Virus record (IMG/VR): IMGVR_UViG_3300025138_000046
Location: 1 to 58,218 of that record
Reading direction: 5' to 3' (one strand)
DNA from: a virus
Length of the DNA stretch: 58,218 bases
The notes under the pieces are model-generated. The model made no database searches, had not been told where the DNA came from, and was given only the letters and a program-made list of their open reading frames with translations. The translations under genes and the position numbers were made by a program. Shown here in pieces: positions 14,990 through 22,024 of this stretch. Every line of letters starts with the position of its first letter. Position 1 is the first letter of the stretch.

Positions 14990-15259
14990 TTATAACCTAT
15001 CGACGTCGATTCCTAGTACTTTTTTAATAGCAGCTTTAAGTTTCTTCTCGTCTGTTCCCCAATGCTTGCTCATATTATTAAACTTTACTGTGGTTCCTGA
15101 CACATTAACATCACGGCCTGATACATCGTATCCAGCTTTTTTAAATGCAGCTTCTACGTCACGGCCGTATGCTCGGTTTTTAAGCTCGAGTTCAGTTCCT
15201 CTCCAGTATCTAAAATCATATTTAGACAGTTCTTCTTTTAATTGTTTAAAAGTTTTCAT
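14990..15259 (-). CDS. Small basic protein with capsid-targeting-like N-terminus
   Basis: An 89-residue basic protein starting MKTFKQLKEELSKYD, similar to the T4 internal-protein targeting sequence MKTYQEFIAEA, with a possible LKE cleavage site at residues 7-9. The remainder (a possible YDVSGRDVNVSGTTVKF strand pair and a KKLKAAIKKVLGIDVD helix) is unlike any family I know. It is the last of the capsid-targeted block. Packaging and injection are inferred from the N-terminus only. Confidence 0.6.
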   Translation of the reverse strand: MKTFKQLKEELSKYDFRYWRGTELELKNRAYGRDVEAAFKKAGYDVSGRDVNVSGTTVKFNNMSKHWGTDEKKLKAAIKKVLGIDVDRL

Positions 15260-15274
15260 ATTTAATCCTTTATC

Positions 15275-15484
15275 TTAATTTTCTTTAACTTCTTTTTTAG
15301 ACTCAGCTGCTTTTCTTCTAGCAAGAATTCTTTCGACAAATCTACGGCCGGCTTTTGTTCTGCCATCGTAAATATCTTTCTTTTTCTTTTTCTTGTCGTG
15401 AACTGCGTCTGATGGCATGTTTACACCACCGCCCCCAACAGAGTTGGCTGCTGCGTCTTCCCATACGTCTCTAAATGTTTTCAT
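15275..15484 (-). CDS. Small basic structural/internal protein with CTS-like N-terminus
   Basis: A 69-residue protein, MKTFRDVWEDAAANSVGGGG then a strongly basic stretch (KKKKKKDIYDGRTKAGRRFVERILARRK). The combination of an MKTFxxxxxE(D/E) start and an ANSVGGG segment is one I recognise from several small virion-associated proteins of marine T4-like phages. It lacks an obvious LxE but has VWED at residues 7-10. It probably binds DNA in the head. Starts overlapping the stop of the next gene upstream. Confidence 0.6.
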   Translation of the reverse strand: MKTFRDVWEDAAANSVGGGGVNMPSDAVHDKKKKKKDIYDGRTKAGRRFVERILARRKAAESKKEVKEN

Positions 15485-16029
15485 TTTAGTGTTACCTTTC
15501 CTAATTTTTTACCCGCGGCTTTATTAACTTTTATTTTCTTTAATTTTTTACCTTGCGTTTTTACTTTTTGTACTATAGTTAAAAACTTTTTCCATATATT
15601 TTTTATTTTTTTACCATATTTTATATATAGTAGTACAAACATTAAAGTTCCTAATTTTAATTGCCCTGCGAGTGTTAATTTAGATAATATAGTTTTGGCA
15701 ATACCTATAGTAATTGGTATTGCGTGTTCAACACTAAATTCTATTACAAACGCAACCATAGATTCTGTAGTTGCCATTACGGCATCCATATCATAATAAG
15801 CAGCAGTACCATATATGCCAGCGGTGCTTACTACCGGTTTTGTTGCAATTATTTTTGCTGTACCCACGCCGGCCGTACCTACTGCCGTACCTACTGTACC
15901 TACTGCAGCACCTGGAGAGTTTATCGCTTTGACACCCCAGTTACCAACCGATCTTATAACTCCCCACACAACCGGAGCAAAAGCGACCTCATCCAACTGA
16001 GAATGTTCCTTGAATGTCATTACTGTCAT
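15481..16029 (-). CDS. Membrane-active protein with CTS-like N-terminus and basic tail
   Basis: A 182-residue protein. From the second Met it reads MTFKEHSQLDEVAF, a CTS-like segment with an LDE site. It then has a Gly/Ala/Val-rich repeat-like region (GAAVGTVGTAVGTAGVGTAK), hydrophobic helices (residues ~85-145) and a Lys-rich tail (QGKKLKKIKVNKAAGKKLGK). Such a protein could insert into host membrane after injection, which is inference. The first ATG at 16029 overlaps the previous stop (ATGA); the ATG at 16020 fits the targeting consensus better. Confidence 0.6.
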   Translation of the reverse strand: MTVMTFKEHSQLDEVAFAPVVWGVIRSVGNWGVKAINSPGAAVGTVGTAVGTAGVGTAKIIATKPVVSTAGIYGTAAYYDMDAVMATTESMVAFVIEFSVEHAIPITIGIAKTILSKLTLAGQLKLGTLMFVLLYIKYGKKIKNIWKKFLTIVQKVKTQGKKLKKIKVNKAAGKKLGKVTLK

Positions 16030-16622
16030 CTTTTTATATCCGCACTCGTAATGAGTATTTGTTGCTTAGTTAAAACGTGTTCAACTTGATAGACGTTTAA
16101 GCCAAATATAGAACCAGTAGGTTCTGTAAATTCTGAAACGTTTACCTTTGTATTTATATTTGCTATTATTTCAGCAGTATTTGGTGAGGCAATTTCTTGT
16201 ACTAATATATATTCACCAGGAGCAAGTTGGTTATTTTTATCAAACCAAGATGCACTTTCTGATATATCAATGGATCCATTAAAGTCTCCAAATATATCGT
16301 TTAAAACTTTTTGTAACTGATCATCATCTAAACCAGTTTCTTCTTTTACTAGGAACAACGCAGAAGCATATGTTGCTAACTTAGTACCTAATGAACCAGG
16401 AACTTTATTTAATAATCTTTTAATATTAAATACTAACCTATGAAAAATAGTAAACGCGGACTTTTCTTGAGGCGTTTTTCTGTCAGCCTTTTTCTTAAGT
16501 ATTTTACCGTTATTATCGATAATACCTAATCTATAAGCGTCCATACTTTCCCAAGGTGTTACTAATAGCTTTAGAAACCTAAAGGCATAAAATAGATCAC
16601 CAGTTCTTGAGATTATCCCCAT
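16026..16622 (-). CDS. Conserved T4-like structural-type protein
   Basis: A 198-residue protein starting MGIISRTGDLFYAFRFLKLLVTPW, with FTIFHRLVFNIKRLLNKVPGSLGTKLATYASALFLVKEETG around residues 57-97. I recognise this family as conserved across marine and Vibrio T4-like phages, where it lies among virion genes; biochemical role unknown. It has no capsid-targeting N-terminus, unlike its neighbours. It is coupled to genes on both sides. Confidence 0.65.
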   Translation of the reverse strand: MGIISRTGDLFYAFRFLKLLVTPWESMDAYRLGIIDNNGKILKKKADRKTPQEKSAFTIFHRLVFNIKRLLNKVPGSLGTKLATYASALFLVKEETGLDDDQLQKVLNDIFGDFNGSIDISESASWFDKNNQLAPGEYILVQEIASPNTAEIIANINTKVNVSEFTEPTGSIFGLNVYQVEHVLTKQQILITSADIKR

Positions 16623-16990
16623 TAAAATTTCCTTAATCTTTCGATTACGTTTTTGTCTAAAGGTATTTCTACCTTATAGTCTTCTTCTATATAATTCAAG
16701 AATACTAAAAATGTTTTTAGTACTGAGTAATGTTCGGGTTCAACTTTAAACCACATCATTCTATCAGCAGCTTTAATACCAAACACATTATATAATACAA
16801 TAATATGATTTAGTATAAGCCTTTCTTGTAAGTCTCCAGATTGTTCATAACGTCTAAGCAGTCTTTTCAGATACTTAAACCTTGTTAAATCATCTTTGAA
16901 CTCTTCTACCTCAATGCATTCCGGATTATTGTAGTGCTGTGCGGCGAAGAGTTCAAAGTTTTTACCAGTCAGTTTGTCAAATATTTTCAT
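16622..16990 (-). CDS. Conserved T4-like protein (MKIFDKLTGKNFELFAA family)
   Basis: A 122-residue helical protein starting MKIFDKLTGKNFELFAAQHY, with a very typical FKYLKRLLRRYEQSGDLQERLILNHIIVLYNVFG core (residues ~36-70). This family is conserved in T4-like marine phages with no known activity. Its stop overlaps the start of the 198-aa gene. No CTS; maybe a virion or regulatory component. Confidence 0.7.
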   Translation of the reverse strand: MKIFDKLTGKNFELFAAQHYNNPECIEVEEFKDDLTRFKYLKRLLRRYEQSGDLQERLILNHIIVLYNVFGIKAADRMMWFKVEPEHYSVLKTFLVFLNYIEEDYKVEIPLDKNVIERLRKF

Positions 16991-17015
16991 CATATATTAT
17001 CTATACTAGATAATT

Positions 17016-18263
17016 TTAACTGTATTCTTTTTGCAACTCTTTAAAGGTTTTACCTTCAAATCCCATAAAGTCTTGGAAATACTTAACTAGTTTTTTTTCA
17101 TCACCAGTAAATATACCAGCATCTGAACCCATCATTCCGTCACCTTTACCTTTTTTAAATGAGATTTTAATACCCATTTTCTTAGCTGCTTTGTCACCAC
17201 CAACATTTTTCATTTCATCTGATTCAAAAGATGTTTTGATTTGAGCTTCAGCAATAGTTTCTTCTTTAACTTCTTTCTCGTCATCATCAGTCTTTTTGCC
17301 ATTCTTTTTATCGATTGCTTTCTGAAGAGCAGGAGGTAAAGTTCCTTCATCTTTATCAGTTTCGTTATCAGCTTCATAGTTCTTATCAACGTAGTTAAAG
17401 AATTCTTTCTTCTTCTCGCCTTCTAATTCACCGGGTGAAGTAACACCAAACTTCTTAAGAGCGGACTTAAAGAATTTCTGATATCTTTCTTTATCTTCTT
17501 GCATCTTAGTCTTAACTTTGTTCATAGCATGAGCTTCATCAAGAACTTCTTCAGTAACAGATTCGTTTGCTAGTTGCAAAGCAGCAGCTACTTCGGTATC
17601 CTTAGATAAACCTTTAGCCATTTGCTCAATCTTTTTAATAGCACCAGTCATATTACCACCCATTTTTAAAGCAAGCGCAACAGCTTTTTTAACTTGTGGC
17701 TTTTGAAATTTAGACTTAGCTTCTAAAAGCTCTGGAAATAACTCTTCAATATCATCAGTATCCATAGAGTACAAATTAGATTGTAAAAATGCTAAGATGT
17801 TCTTTTTCTCTCCAGATACATCATAACCATCTCTTGAGTGCTTCTTAAACTTAAGCTTAAATTTCTTTTCAGCGGCAGGAATACCTTCACCAGTATGATC
17901 AATATCAACTTTTACTTTGCCCTTACCAGCTTTTAGTTTAGCTTCGTCAATAGTAATAGTTACTTCTTCTTTAACAACTGTACCGTCTTCTTTTTCACCA
18001 GATTTTTTAACTTTGTGAGCACCTTTAAAGTCTTTTTCGCCTTTAGCTTTTGGCTCACCAGCTTCATCAACTTCTGGTTTGTCATGGGTATAACCCTTAT
18101 CAGCAAGAGCTTTATGCTCTGCTTCGTCTTTGGCTACTTTCTTTTCGCCAGTTTCCGGATGAAACATATCATGTGGATATTTTCCTTCCTCTTTTACTTT
18201 ACCTTCAAGTACATCGCTAACAGCAGCAGCAATGCTCAAAGTAATATCATCTTTAAGTTTCAT
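17016..18263 (-). CDS. Highly charged scaffold/internal protein with multiple prohead-protease-like sites
   Basis: A 415-residue, extremely Lys/Glu/Asp-rich protein. Several possible prohead-protease sites ((L/I)xE) are scattered along it, for example LEG near residue 19, LLEA near 180, VLDEA near 244 and TIAEA near 336, which suggests processing into fragments. The KKFGVTSPGELEGEKKKEFFNYVDKNY segment (~267-293) resembles a small helical module found in T4-like head-associated proteins. The C-terminus has KMGIKISFKKGKGDG...DEKKLVKYFQDFMG. Probably a prohead core or packaged polyprotein. The SD TAGGAGAAT fixes the start. Confidence 0.6.
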   Translation of the reverse strand: MKLKDDITLSIAAAVSDVLEGKVKEEGKYPHDMFHPETGEKKVAKDEAEHKALADKGYTHDKPEVDEAGEPKAKGEKDFKGAHKVKKSGEKEDGTVVKEEVTITIDEAKLKAGKGKVKVDIDHTGEGIPAAEKKFKLKFKKHSRDGYDVSGEKKNILAFLQSNLYSMDTDDIEELFPELLEAKSKFQKPQVKKAVALALKMGGNMTGAIKKIEQMAKGLSKDTEVAAALQLANESVTEEVLDEAHAMNKVKTKMQEDKERYQKFFKSALKKFGVTSPGELEGEKKKEFFNYVDKNYEADNETDKDEGTLPPALQKAIDKKNGKKTDDDEKEVKEETIAEAQIKTSFESDEMKNVGGDKAAKKMGIKISFKKGKGDGMMGSDAGIFTGDEKKLVKYFQDFMGFEGKTFKELQKEYS

Positions 18264-18273
18264 ATTAATTCTC

Positions 18274-18573
18274 CTATTTTATGAAAAGCATTCCTGTAAT
18301 AGTCGTGGCCGCAGCTACTAATACTATCCAGAAGATTTTATTTATTACATTGACAGTAGTAGCATTATCGCGTACTGCCATTTCCAACCTATCAACTCTA
18401 TTTATAAGGGCTAATATTTGTTCTCCTTGTTGTTTGCCAAACTCTGCCATCGTGGCGATTTTTTCTTCAGCACGCGCCAAAGAAATGATCGCGTCTGACA
18501 TACGATCAATTTTTTCTTCAATTCTATCCAACCTGGCCGATTGCGCAGCTCTTTGCTCATTAGCTGTTGTCAT
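18274..18573 (-). CDS. Coiled-coil protein with C-terminal membrane anchor
   Basis: A 99-residue protein composed of amphipathic helices (DRIEEKIDRMSDAIISLAR, then EQILALINRVDRLEMAV) and a single C-terminal transmembrane helix (residues ~79-98, IFWIVLVAAATTITGMLF). The design resembles XhlA-like phage proteins of lysis or membrane-attachment systems. A TTTAAATATG start region and overlap with the next upstream gene suggest coupling. Role not established. Confidence 0.6.
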   Translation of the reverse strand: MTTANEQRAAQSARLDRIEEKIDRMSDAIISLARAEEKIATMAEFGKQQGEQILALINRVDRLEMAVRDNATTVNVINKIFWIVLVAAATTITGMLFIK

Positions 18574-18838
18574 GTTTAAATATCCTAATCTTTAAAGGCG
18601 TTACGCCTTTTATTATTCTATGGTATTCTTCTTTCTTAACGTCAAATACCATACCTTTCTTTAAAAGCCATGGCAAACATTTTTGTAACTGAAATTGCCA
18701 TCCTTCACCATCAAGGATTTCTATTTCCCTATCCTGAATATCACGATGCCATACAAATTCTGCATCATCGCGAGAAGGGTCAAATTCCCTTATATCCGCA
18801 TCTTCCCAATACGGTTTACCAAAAGTAAGATCCACCAC
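18560..18838 (-). CDS. Conserved small protein (FVWHRDxxDR family)
   Basis: A ~92-residue protein containing AEFVWHRDIQDREIEILDGEGWQFQ and LPWLLKKGMVFDVKKEEYHRIIKG. I recognise this as a conserved cupin-like small protein of marine T4-like phages (WHRD and YHRLIKG are the recurrent motifs); function unknown. No ATG is well placed: the frame extends upstream to 18961 but this would overlap the neighbouring coding region by 146 nt. I infer a GTG start at 18838 or 18835 near AAAGGTGGTG, coupled to the upstream stop at 18816. Confidence 0.55.
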   Translation of the reverse strand: MVDLTFGKPYWEDADIREFDPSRDDAEFVWHRDIQDREIEILDGEGWQFQLQKCLPWLLKKGMVFDVKKEEYHRIIKGVTPLKIRIFKHDNS

Positions 18839-19187
18839 CTTTAAGCCCCAAGTCTTTGGCGTATTTAGGCAATCTACATGCCCAATAGCCTGGTTTTGTT
18901 TTATCAGTCTTAGTATCACAGTTATGACGAGCTGCAAAGTTTCTTGCTGCATCTCTATCATTTATCTTAGATGTTAGACCACCTTTTTCGTCACCAAACT
19001 CAATCTTTTTTACATTTCCCGTCTTAGGGTTTTTTACGTAAACCACATACTTCTTTTTACCACTAGATCTTTTTGGTTTATTGAGTTCTTGCTCTTCACC
19101 AATTTCGATCATAGGTTGTTCTAAAGGTACGTGTTGACCTTCATACAATCCAAATCTTTCGTCAATATGTTCTAGAAAACTATGCAT
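18816..19187 (-). CDS. Capsid-targeted basic protein (VYVKNPKTGNVKKIxFGD family)
   Basis: A 123-residue protein. The N-terminus MHSFLEHIDERFGLYEGQH has a CTS-like form with an LYE cleavage site (LYE|G). The body has KKYVVYVKNPKTGNVKKIEFGD, DPDA-like NDRDAARNFAARHNCDTKTDK and GYWACRLPKYAKDLGL motifs, matching a family I remember as DUF5872, widespread in T4-like phages. Cys and His spacing could form a small zinc site. Start at 19187 because the upstream in-frame codon is TTG with its SD too close. Confidence 0.7.
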   Translation of the reverse strand: MHSFLEHIDERFGLYEGQHVPLEQPMIEIGEEQELNKPKRSSGKKKYVVYVKNPKTGNVKKIEFGDEKGGLTSKINDRDAARNFAARHNCDTKTDKTKPGYWACRLPKYAKDLGLKGGGSYFW

Positions 19188-19191
19188 AGTT

Positions 19192-19647
19192 TTATACAAA
19201 CTCCTTCCAAGTTCTTACTATTTTACTCATAACCATTTTAATAGCAGTAAAGTATGCCCATCCAAATCCATAAAATATATGGAATGTATGGTTCTTTTCA
19301 ATTTCAGACTTAGGTCCAAACTTTCTAGTCCAATTGTCAACATACTCACCTTTATATCTTAATACTGCATGAGTTACTTTCCACTTACTTGAACCAACAC
19401 AACAAATGCCAGCCTGGTGAGTTAATAACATCCACCACATTTTAAGATGGCTCTCTCCGCACAATCTGTAAAGTATTGATAAAGAATAATCTTCGCAATC
19501 ACCTACAAACTTACCTTCGGCATCCGGTGAATAAATAATTTTCCAAGAATCGGCGGAGCCGTATTGTGTTTTATCTTTGGCATACTTCCACTTACTAGTG
19601 AATGACCTAACTATTTTATCCCTTGCTTTTAATTCTTCTCTATTCAT
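19192..19647 (-). CDS. Transglutaminase-like cysteine peptidase
   Basis: A 151-residue protein of the bacterial transglutaminase-like cysteine peptidase type. Catalytic residues are visible in order: Cys51 in GDCEDYSLSI, His93 in VTHAVLRYKGEYVDNW and Asp104. It could cleave peptides or isopeptide bonds; the target is unknown. It has no CTS-like N-terminus even though it lies within the capsid-targeted block, so it may act in the host cell or be assembled in another way. Coupled to both neighbours. Confidence 0.72.
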   Translation of the reverse strand: MNREELKARDKIVRSFTSKWKYAKDKTQYGSADSWKIIYSPDAEGKFVGDCEDYSLSILYRLCGESHLKMWWMLLTHQAGICCVGSSKWKVTHAVLRYKGEYVDNWTRKFGPKSEIEKNHTFHIFYGFGWAYFTAIKMVMSKIVRTWKEFV

Positions 19648-20138
19648 AATTTTACTCCTTTTAATTTTTTCAAGCCCTTTAAAACTTCTGTATAAGCTTT
19701 ATCTAATTCCTTTTTAGCTTTTGCTATTTGAGCTTTTTTCATTGCTTTTTCATCTGCAGCTATGTTTGATAAACGATCCTTTTCGAATTCTATCGTTTCT
19801 TTTGCTGCGTATAAATCTTCTTTGGCTCGTCTAAGATCAGTCAATTTATCAGCTTTACTTTGAGCTTTATCTCGTTTTCTATTTGCAACGTTCTGCTTAG
19901 AATATCGGCTCTTAAGTTTTTTAGCTGCTTTTGCACCTTGCTTTCCACCAAACTTTGCGGCCATTGTACCGTATTTAAGTAAACCCGAAACAGCTTTTAC
20001 GCCTTGGTCAATTACTACAATCAAAGCAGCTTCAGCAGCTCCTTCATTCATATCTAATTGCATAGTAGCTTCATGTAAAGGCATATCTAGAATTTCATCT
20101 AAAGTTTTTGGTTCTATGTGTTCAGCAAATGTTCTCAT
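19644..20138 (-). CDS. Lys-rich coiled-coil protein with CTS-like N-terminus
   Basis: A 164-residue protein from ATG 20138 (SD AAAGGGA): MRTFAEHIEPKTLDEILDMP, then LHEATMQLDMNEGAAEAAL. There are at least two candidate cleavage sites, LDE and LHE|A. The remainder is a Lys/Ala-rich long helix with repeated KAKKELDKAYTEVLKGLKKLK-type segments. This composition matches DNA-binding internal head proteins. Coupled to the kinase gene upstream. Packaging is inferred. Confidence 0.62.
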   Translation of the reverse strand: MRTFAEHIEPKTLDEILDMPLHEATMQLDMNEGAAEAALIVVIDQGVKAVSGLLKYGTMAAKFGGKQGAKAAKKLKSRYSKQNVANRKRDKAQSKADKLTDLRRAKEDLYAAKETIEFEKDRLSNIAADEKAMKKAQIAKAKKELDKAYTEVLKGLKKLKGVKL

Positions 20139-20809
20139 CTTTGTCCCTTTATCCATTTTATTGCAATGGCGTTTTCTGGAGCTTTAGCAGCCCAGGTTTT
20201 TATTTTCTTAAAAGCGTTTAGTGCAGCACTATCAATATCAGATCCTTTCGAATTATCCACAACAATCATTCTTTGTCTAAATAAACCTTGAAACTTACCA
20301 ATATTCTTCTGTACATCTTTCCACATTTTACTTACCATATCATCTGGTAACGAGCGTGGTCGCATTTTATTTCTTTCTAATGCTGTATCTAAATCTGTAT
20401 TAACAAAAATCATATGTACAGAATATCCAATAGTTCTTAACATATCAACTTGCTTTTTAATTTTAGAATAGTCTTTACCAGTACCGTCAATAACAATACC
20501 CATTCTACCTTCTAAAGCTCTCATCATAATTCTACCAGTGATAGCTTTAGCTTTTGCTCTTACAGATTGGCCTTGAGCTGAGGCTATATCTTCTGGATCA
20601 GTAGTTAATTTAGCATTTTTTAATCCTTTTTCAAAAGCATCATCTGAATTTATCAATCTAAATCCAAGAGCTTTCAGTGCAGTCTTACCTACAACAAATG
20701 ATTTACCAGAACCTGGTCCACCTGCTAGGAATACTGCTTTAAAAATAGAAGGATCATTCACACCTTCCATTAAATCAAAGTGTTGTTTAAAGTTATCCAC
20801 CGAATTCAT
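20135..20809 (-). CDS. P-loop kinase (zeta-toxin/AAA_33-like) with CTS-like N-terminus
   Basis: A 224-residue P-loop kinase. Walker A is GGPGSGKS (residues 30-37), then LINSDDAFEKGLK, IVIDGTGKDYSKI (Walker B-like) and an ERNKMRPRSLPDDMV arginine-containing lid. It resembles zeta-toxin or AAA_33 phage kinases that phosphorylate small molecules or nucleic-acid ends. The first 16 residues (MNSVDNFKQHFDLMEG) are CTS-like with an LME|G cleavage site just before the catalytic domain, so it may be packaged and injected. It overlaps the 79-aa gene by 17 nt. Confidence 0.78.
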   Translation of the reverse strand: MNSVDNFKQHFDLMEGVNDPSIFKAVFLAGGPGSGKSFVVGKTALKALGFRLINSDDAFEKGLKNAKLTTDPEDIASAQGQSVRAKAKAITGRIMMRALEGRMGIVIDGTGKDYSKIKKQVDMLRTIGYSVHMIFVNTDLDTALERNKMRPRSLPDDMVSKMWKDVQKNIGKFQGLFRQRMIVVDNSKGSDIDSAALNAFKKIKTWAAKAPENAIAIKWIKGQR

Positions 20810-21032
20810 GTCCTGCGACTCTTTTCATTTGCTTTTTAAATTCAGCAAAATCTGGTTTACTTTTGTAAAGCTTAATAGAGATCTCATTTCTATCTTTACC
20901 CTTAATTCTCCACTTATAACCTTTATCTAAATGTTCTGGCTTTGTAGTCTTTACTACTCTACGTTTAAATCCATCTTCCCAAGGTTCACTCTTACCTGTA
21001 CCTTCAGTATAATATTCCGCAAAGGTTTTCAT
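20793..21032 (-). CDS. Small basic protein with CTS-like N-terminus (79 aa)
   Basis: A 79-residue basic protein starting MKTFAEYYTEGTGKSEPWED. The YTEG segment may be the processing site. The remainder (KGYKWRIKGKDRNEISIKLYKSKPDFAEFKKQMKRVAGHEFGG) looks like a compact alpha/beta domain of unknown family, with FKKQMKRVAGHEFGG at the end. Coupled to its neighbours; function unknown. Confidence 0.6.
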   Translation of the reverse strand: MKTFAEYYTEGTGKSEPWEDGFKRRVVKTTKPEHLDKGYKWRIKGKDRNEISIKLYKSKPDFAEFKKQMKRVAGHEFGG

Positions 21033-21316
21033 TTCTTTAAGTCGTACCTGTATGTTTTACCTTTTGCTTGGCCGTCCTTTGTAATTTTAAACTTAGCAAT
21101 ACGAGCTAGGTTGTTAACTACTTCTAATTTACCTTTAGACATATCCTTTTGTAACTCTGGTTTTACTTTCTTCCAGATAGTATCTAATATATCTGAATCA
21201 GACATTACTAATGGACCTTCGCTCATAGCAGATTCTGAAAGCTTTTTATCCTTGGCATTCTGAAGAGACTCGGTAGCAGCCTTTTGTCTTCTTAAAATTT
21301 CATGGAAAGTATTCAT
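21029..21316 (-). CDS. Small protein with CTS-like N-terminus (95 aa)
   Basis: A 95-residue protein starting MNTFHEILRRQKAATESLQNA. The beginning fits the MxTFxEx pattern, though a clean (L/I)xE is less certain (LSES near 26-29). The C-terminus (MSKGKLEVVNNLARIAKFKITKDG...YRYDLKK) is basic. No family recognised. It is coupled to the 79-aa gene (ATGA-like overlap). Confidence 0.58.
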   Translation of the reverse strand: MNTFHEILRRQKAATESLQNAKDKKLSESAMSEGPLVMSDSDILDTIWKKVKPELQKDMSKGKLEVVNNLARIAKFKITKDGQAKGKTYRYDLKK

Positions 21317-21317
21317 C

Positions 21318-21776
21318 TTACTTTTTTTCCTTGGCCATCATAGCAGCAATTTTCATTAACGTCTTTTTGTCTTTATCAGATATTTTATCTAATTGCTTTT
21401 TCTTAGCAATATCTTCTAGTGACTTTGCCCATGAAGCTGAGGATTCTTCAACGTTTTCAAATTTAAGCCTTAATGCTTTTAATAACTCTTTCTTGTATCG
21501 TGCAAATAAATCACTACCGGAATCTTTAAAGAAATCTGTCTTTACGCCTTTATGAAAAGGGCCTGGTTTGTGATATTTTTTAATAATAGTATATCCAGTA
21601 TCTGACATCCAATCATTAAAATCATCTTCCGTTTTAAGTTTACTTACAGATTTTTTTGCAGTTCTGATTAAATCAGATGCAGCCTTTTTACTATAAGGCT
21701 CGTCATCCATCCAATTTTCGTTAACCGATTCAGAATGAGTGTTATAGTTAGTTCTCAATTCTTTAAAATTTTTCAT
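21318..21776 (-). CDS. Hypothetical protein with CTS-like N-terminus (152 aa)
   Basis: A 152-residue, Lys- and Ser-rich protein starting MKNFKELRTNYNTHSESVNEN. The N-terminus matches the block's pattern; a cleavage site is not obvious in the first 20 residues. The body contains DDFNDWMSDTGYTIIKKYHKPG and ends with a basic helix (KISDKDKKTLMKIAAMMAKEKK). No family recognised. Single-gene spacing of 1 nt to the next gene. Confidence 0.58.
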   Translation of the reverse strand: MKNFKELRTNYNTHSESVNENWMDDEPYSKKAASDLIRTAKKSVSKLKTEDDFNDWMSDTGYTIIKKYHKPGPFHKGVKTDFFKDSGSDLFARYKKELLKALRLKFENVEESSASWAKSLEDIAKKKQLDKISDKDKKTLMKIAAMMAKEKK

Positions 21777-22024
21777 TTTACCATTCCTCTTACTTCTTTT
21801 TTAGATAACCCATATACGTCAACCAACCATTTTTCTAAACCTCTTTTATCTCTACTCATGACAACAAGTTCGTTTTCTCTCTTGTCCCAAGTATCGATAT
21901 AAACTCCATCAGATTCCCAATCATCAGCGTATTCTCTTGGATCACCCATGTCAAAATCCAACGCAACTTTAAAATTTCTTTCTAAAATTGTTTGGCTTTC
22001 TCTTATTTCTTTAAACGTTTTCAT
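21773..22024 (-). CDS. Hypothetical protein with CTS-like N-terminus (83 aa)
   Basis: An 83-residue protein starting MKTFKEIRESQTILERNFKV; ILE at residues 13-15 is a good prohead-protease site. The acidic middle (DFDMGDPREYADDWESDGVYIDTW) and RGLEKWLVDVYGLSKKEVRG end resemble a small alpha/beta fold. No family recognised. Overlaps its neighbour upstream by 1 nt (TAATG style). Confidence 0.6.
   Translation of the reverse strand: MKTFKEIRESQTILERNFKVALDFDMGDPREYADDWESDGVYIDTWDKRENELVVMSRDKRGLEKWLVDVYGLSKKEVRGMVK

Noticed and set aside
15724-16089. Plus-strand ORF of 121 codons opposite the membrane-active protein
   Set aside because: Cys/Tyr-rich mirror of a Gly/Ala-rich gene; no SD, no promoter, and crosses two minus-strand genes.
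18839-18961. Upstream start for the FVWHRD protein
   Set aside because: Would overlap the neighbouring gene by 146 nt in another frame and yields a segment with no similarity to the conserved part.
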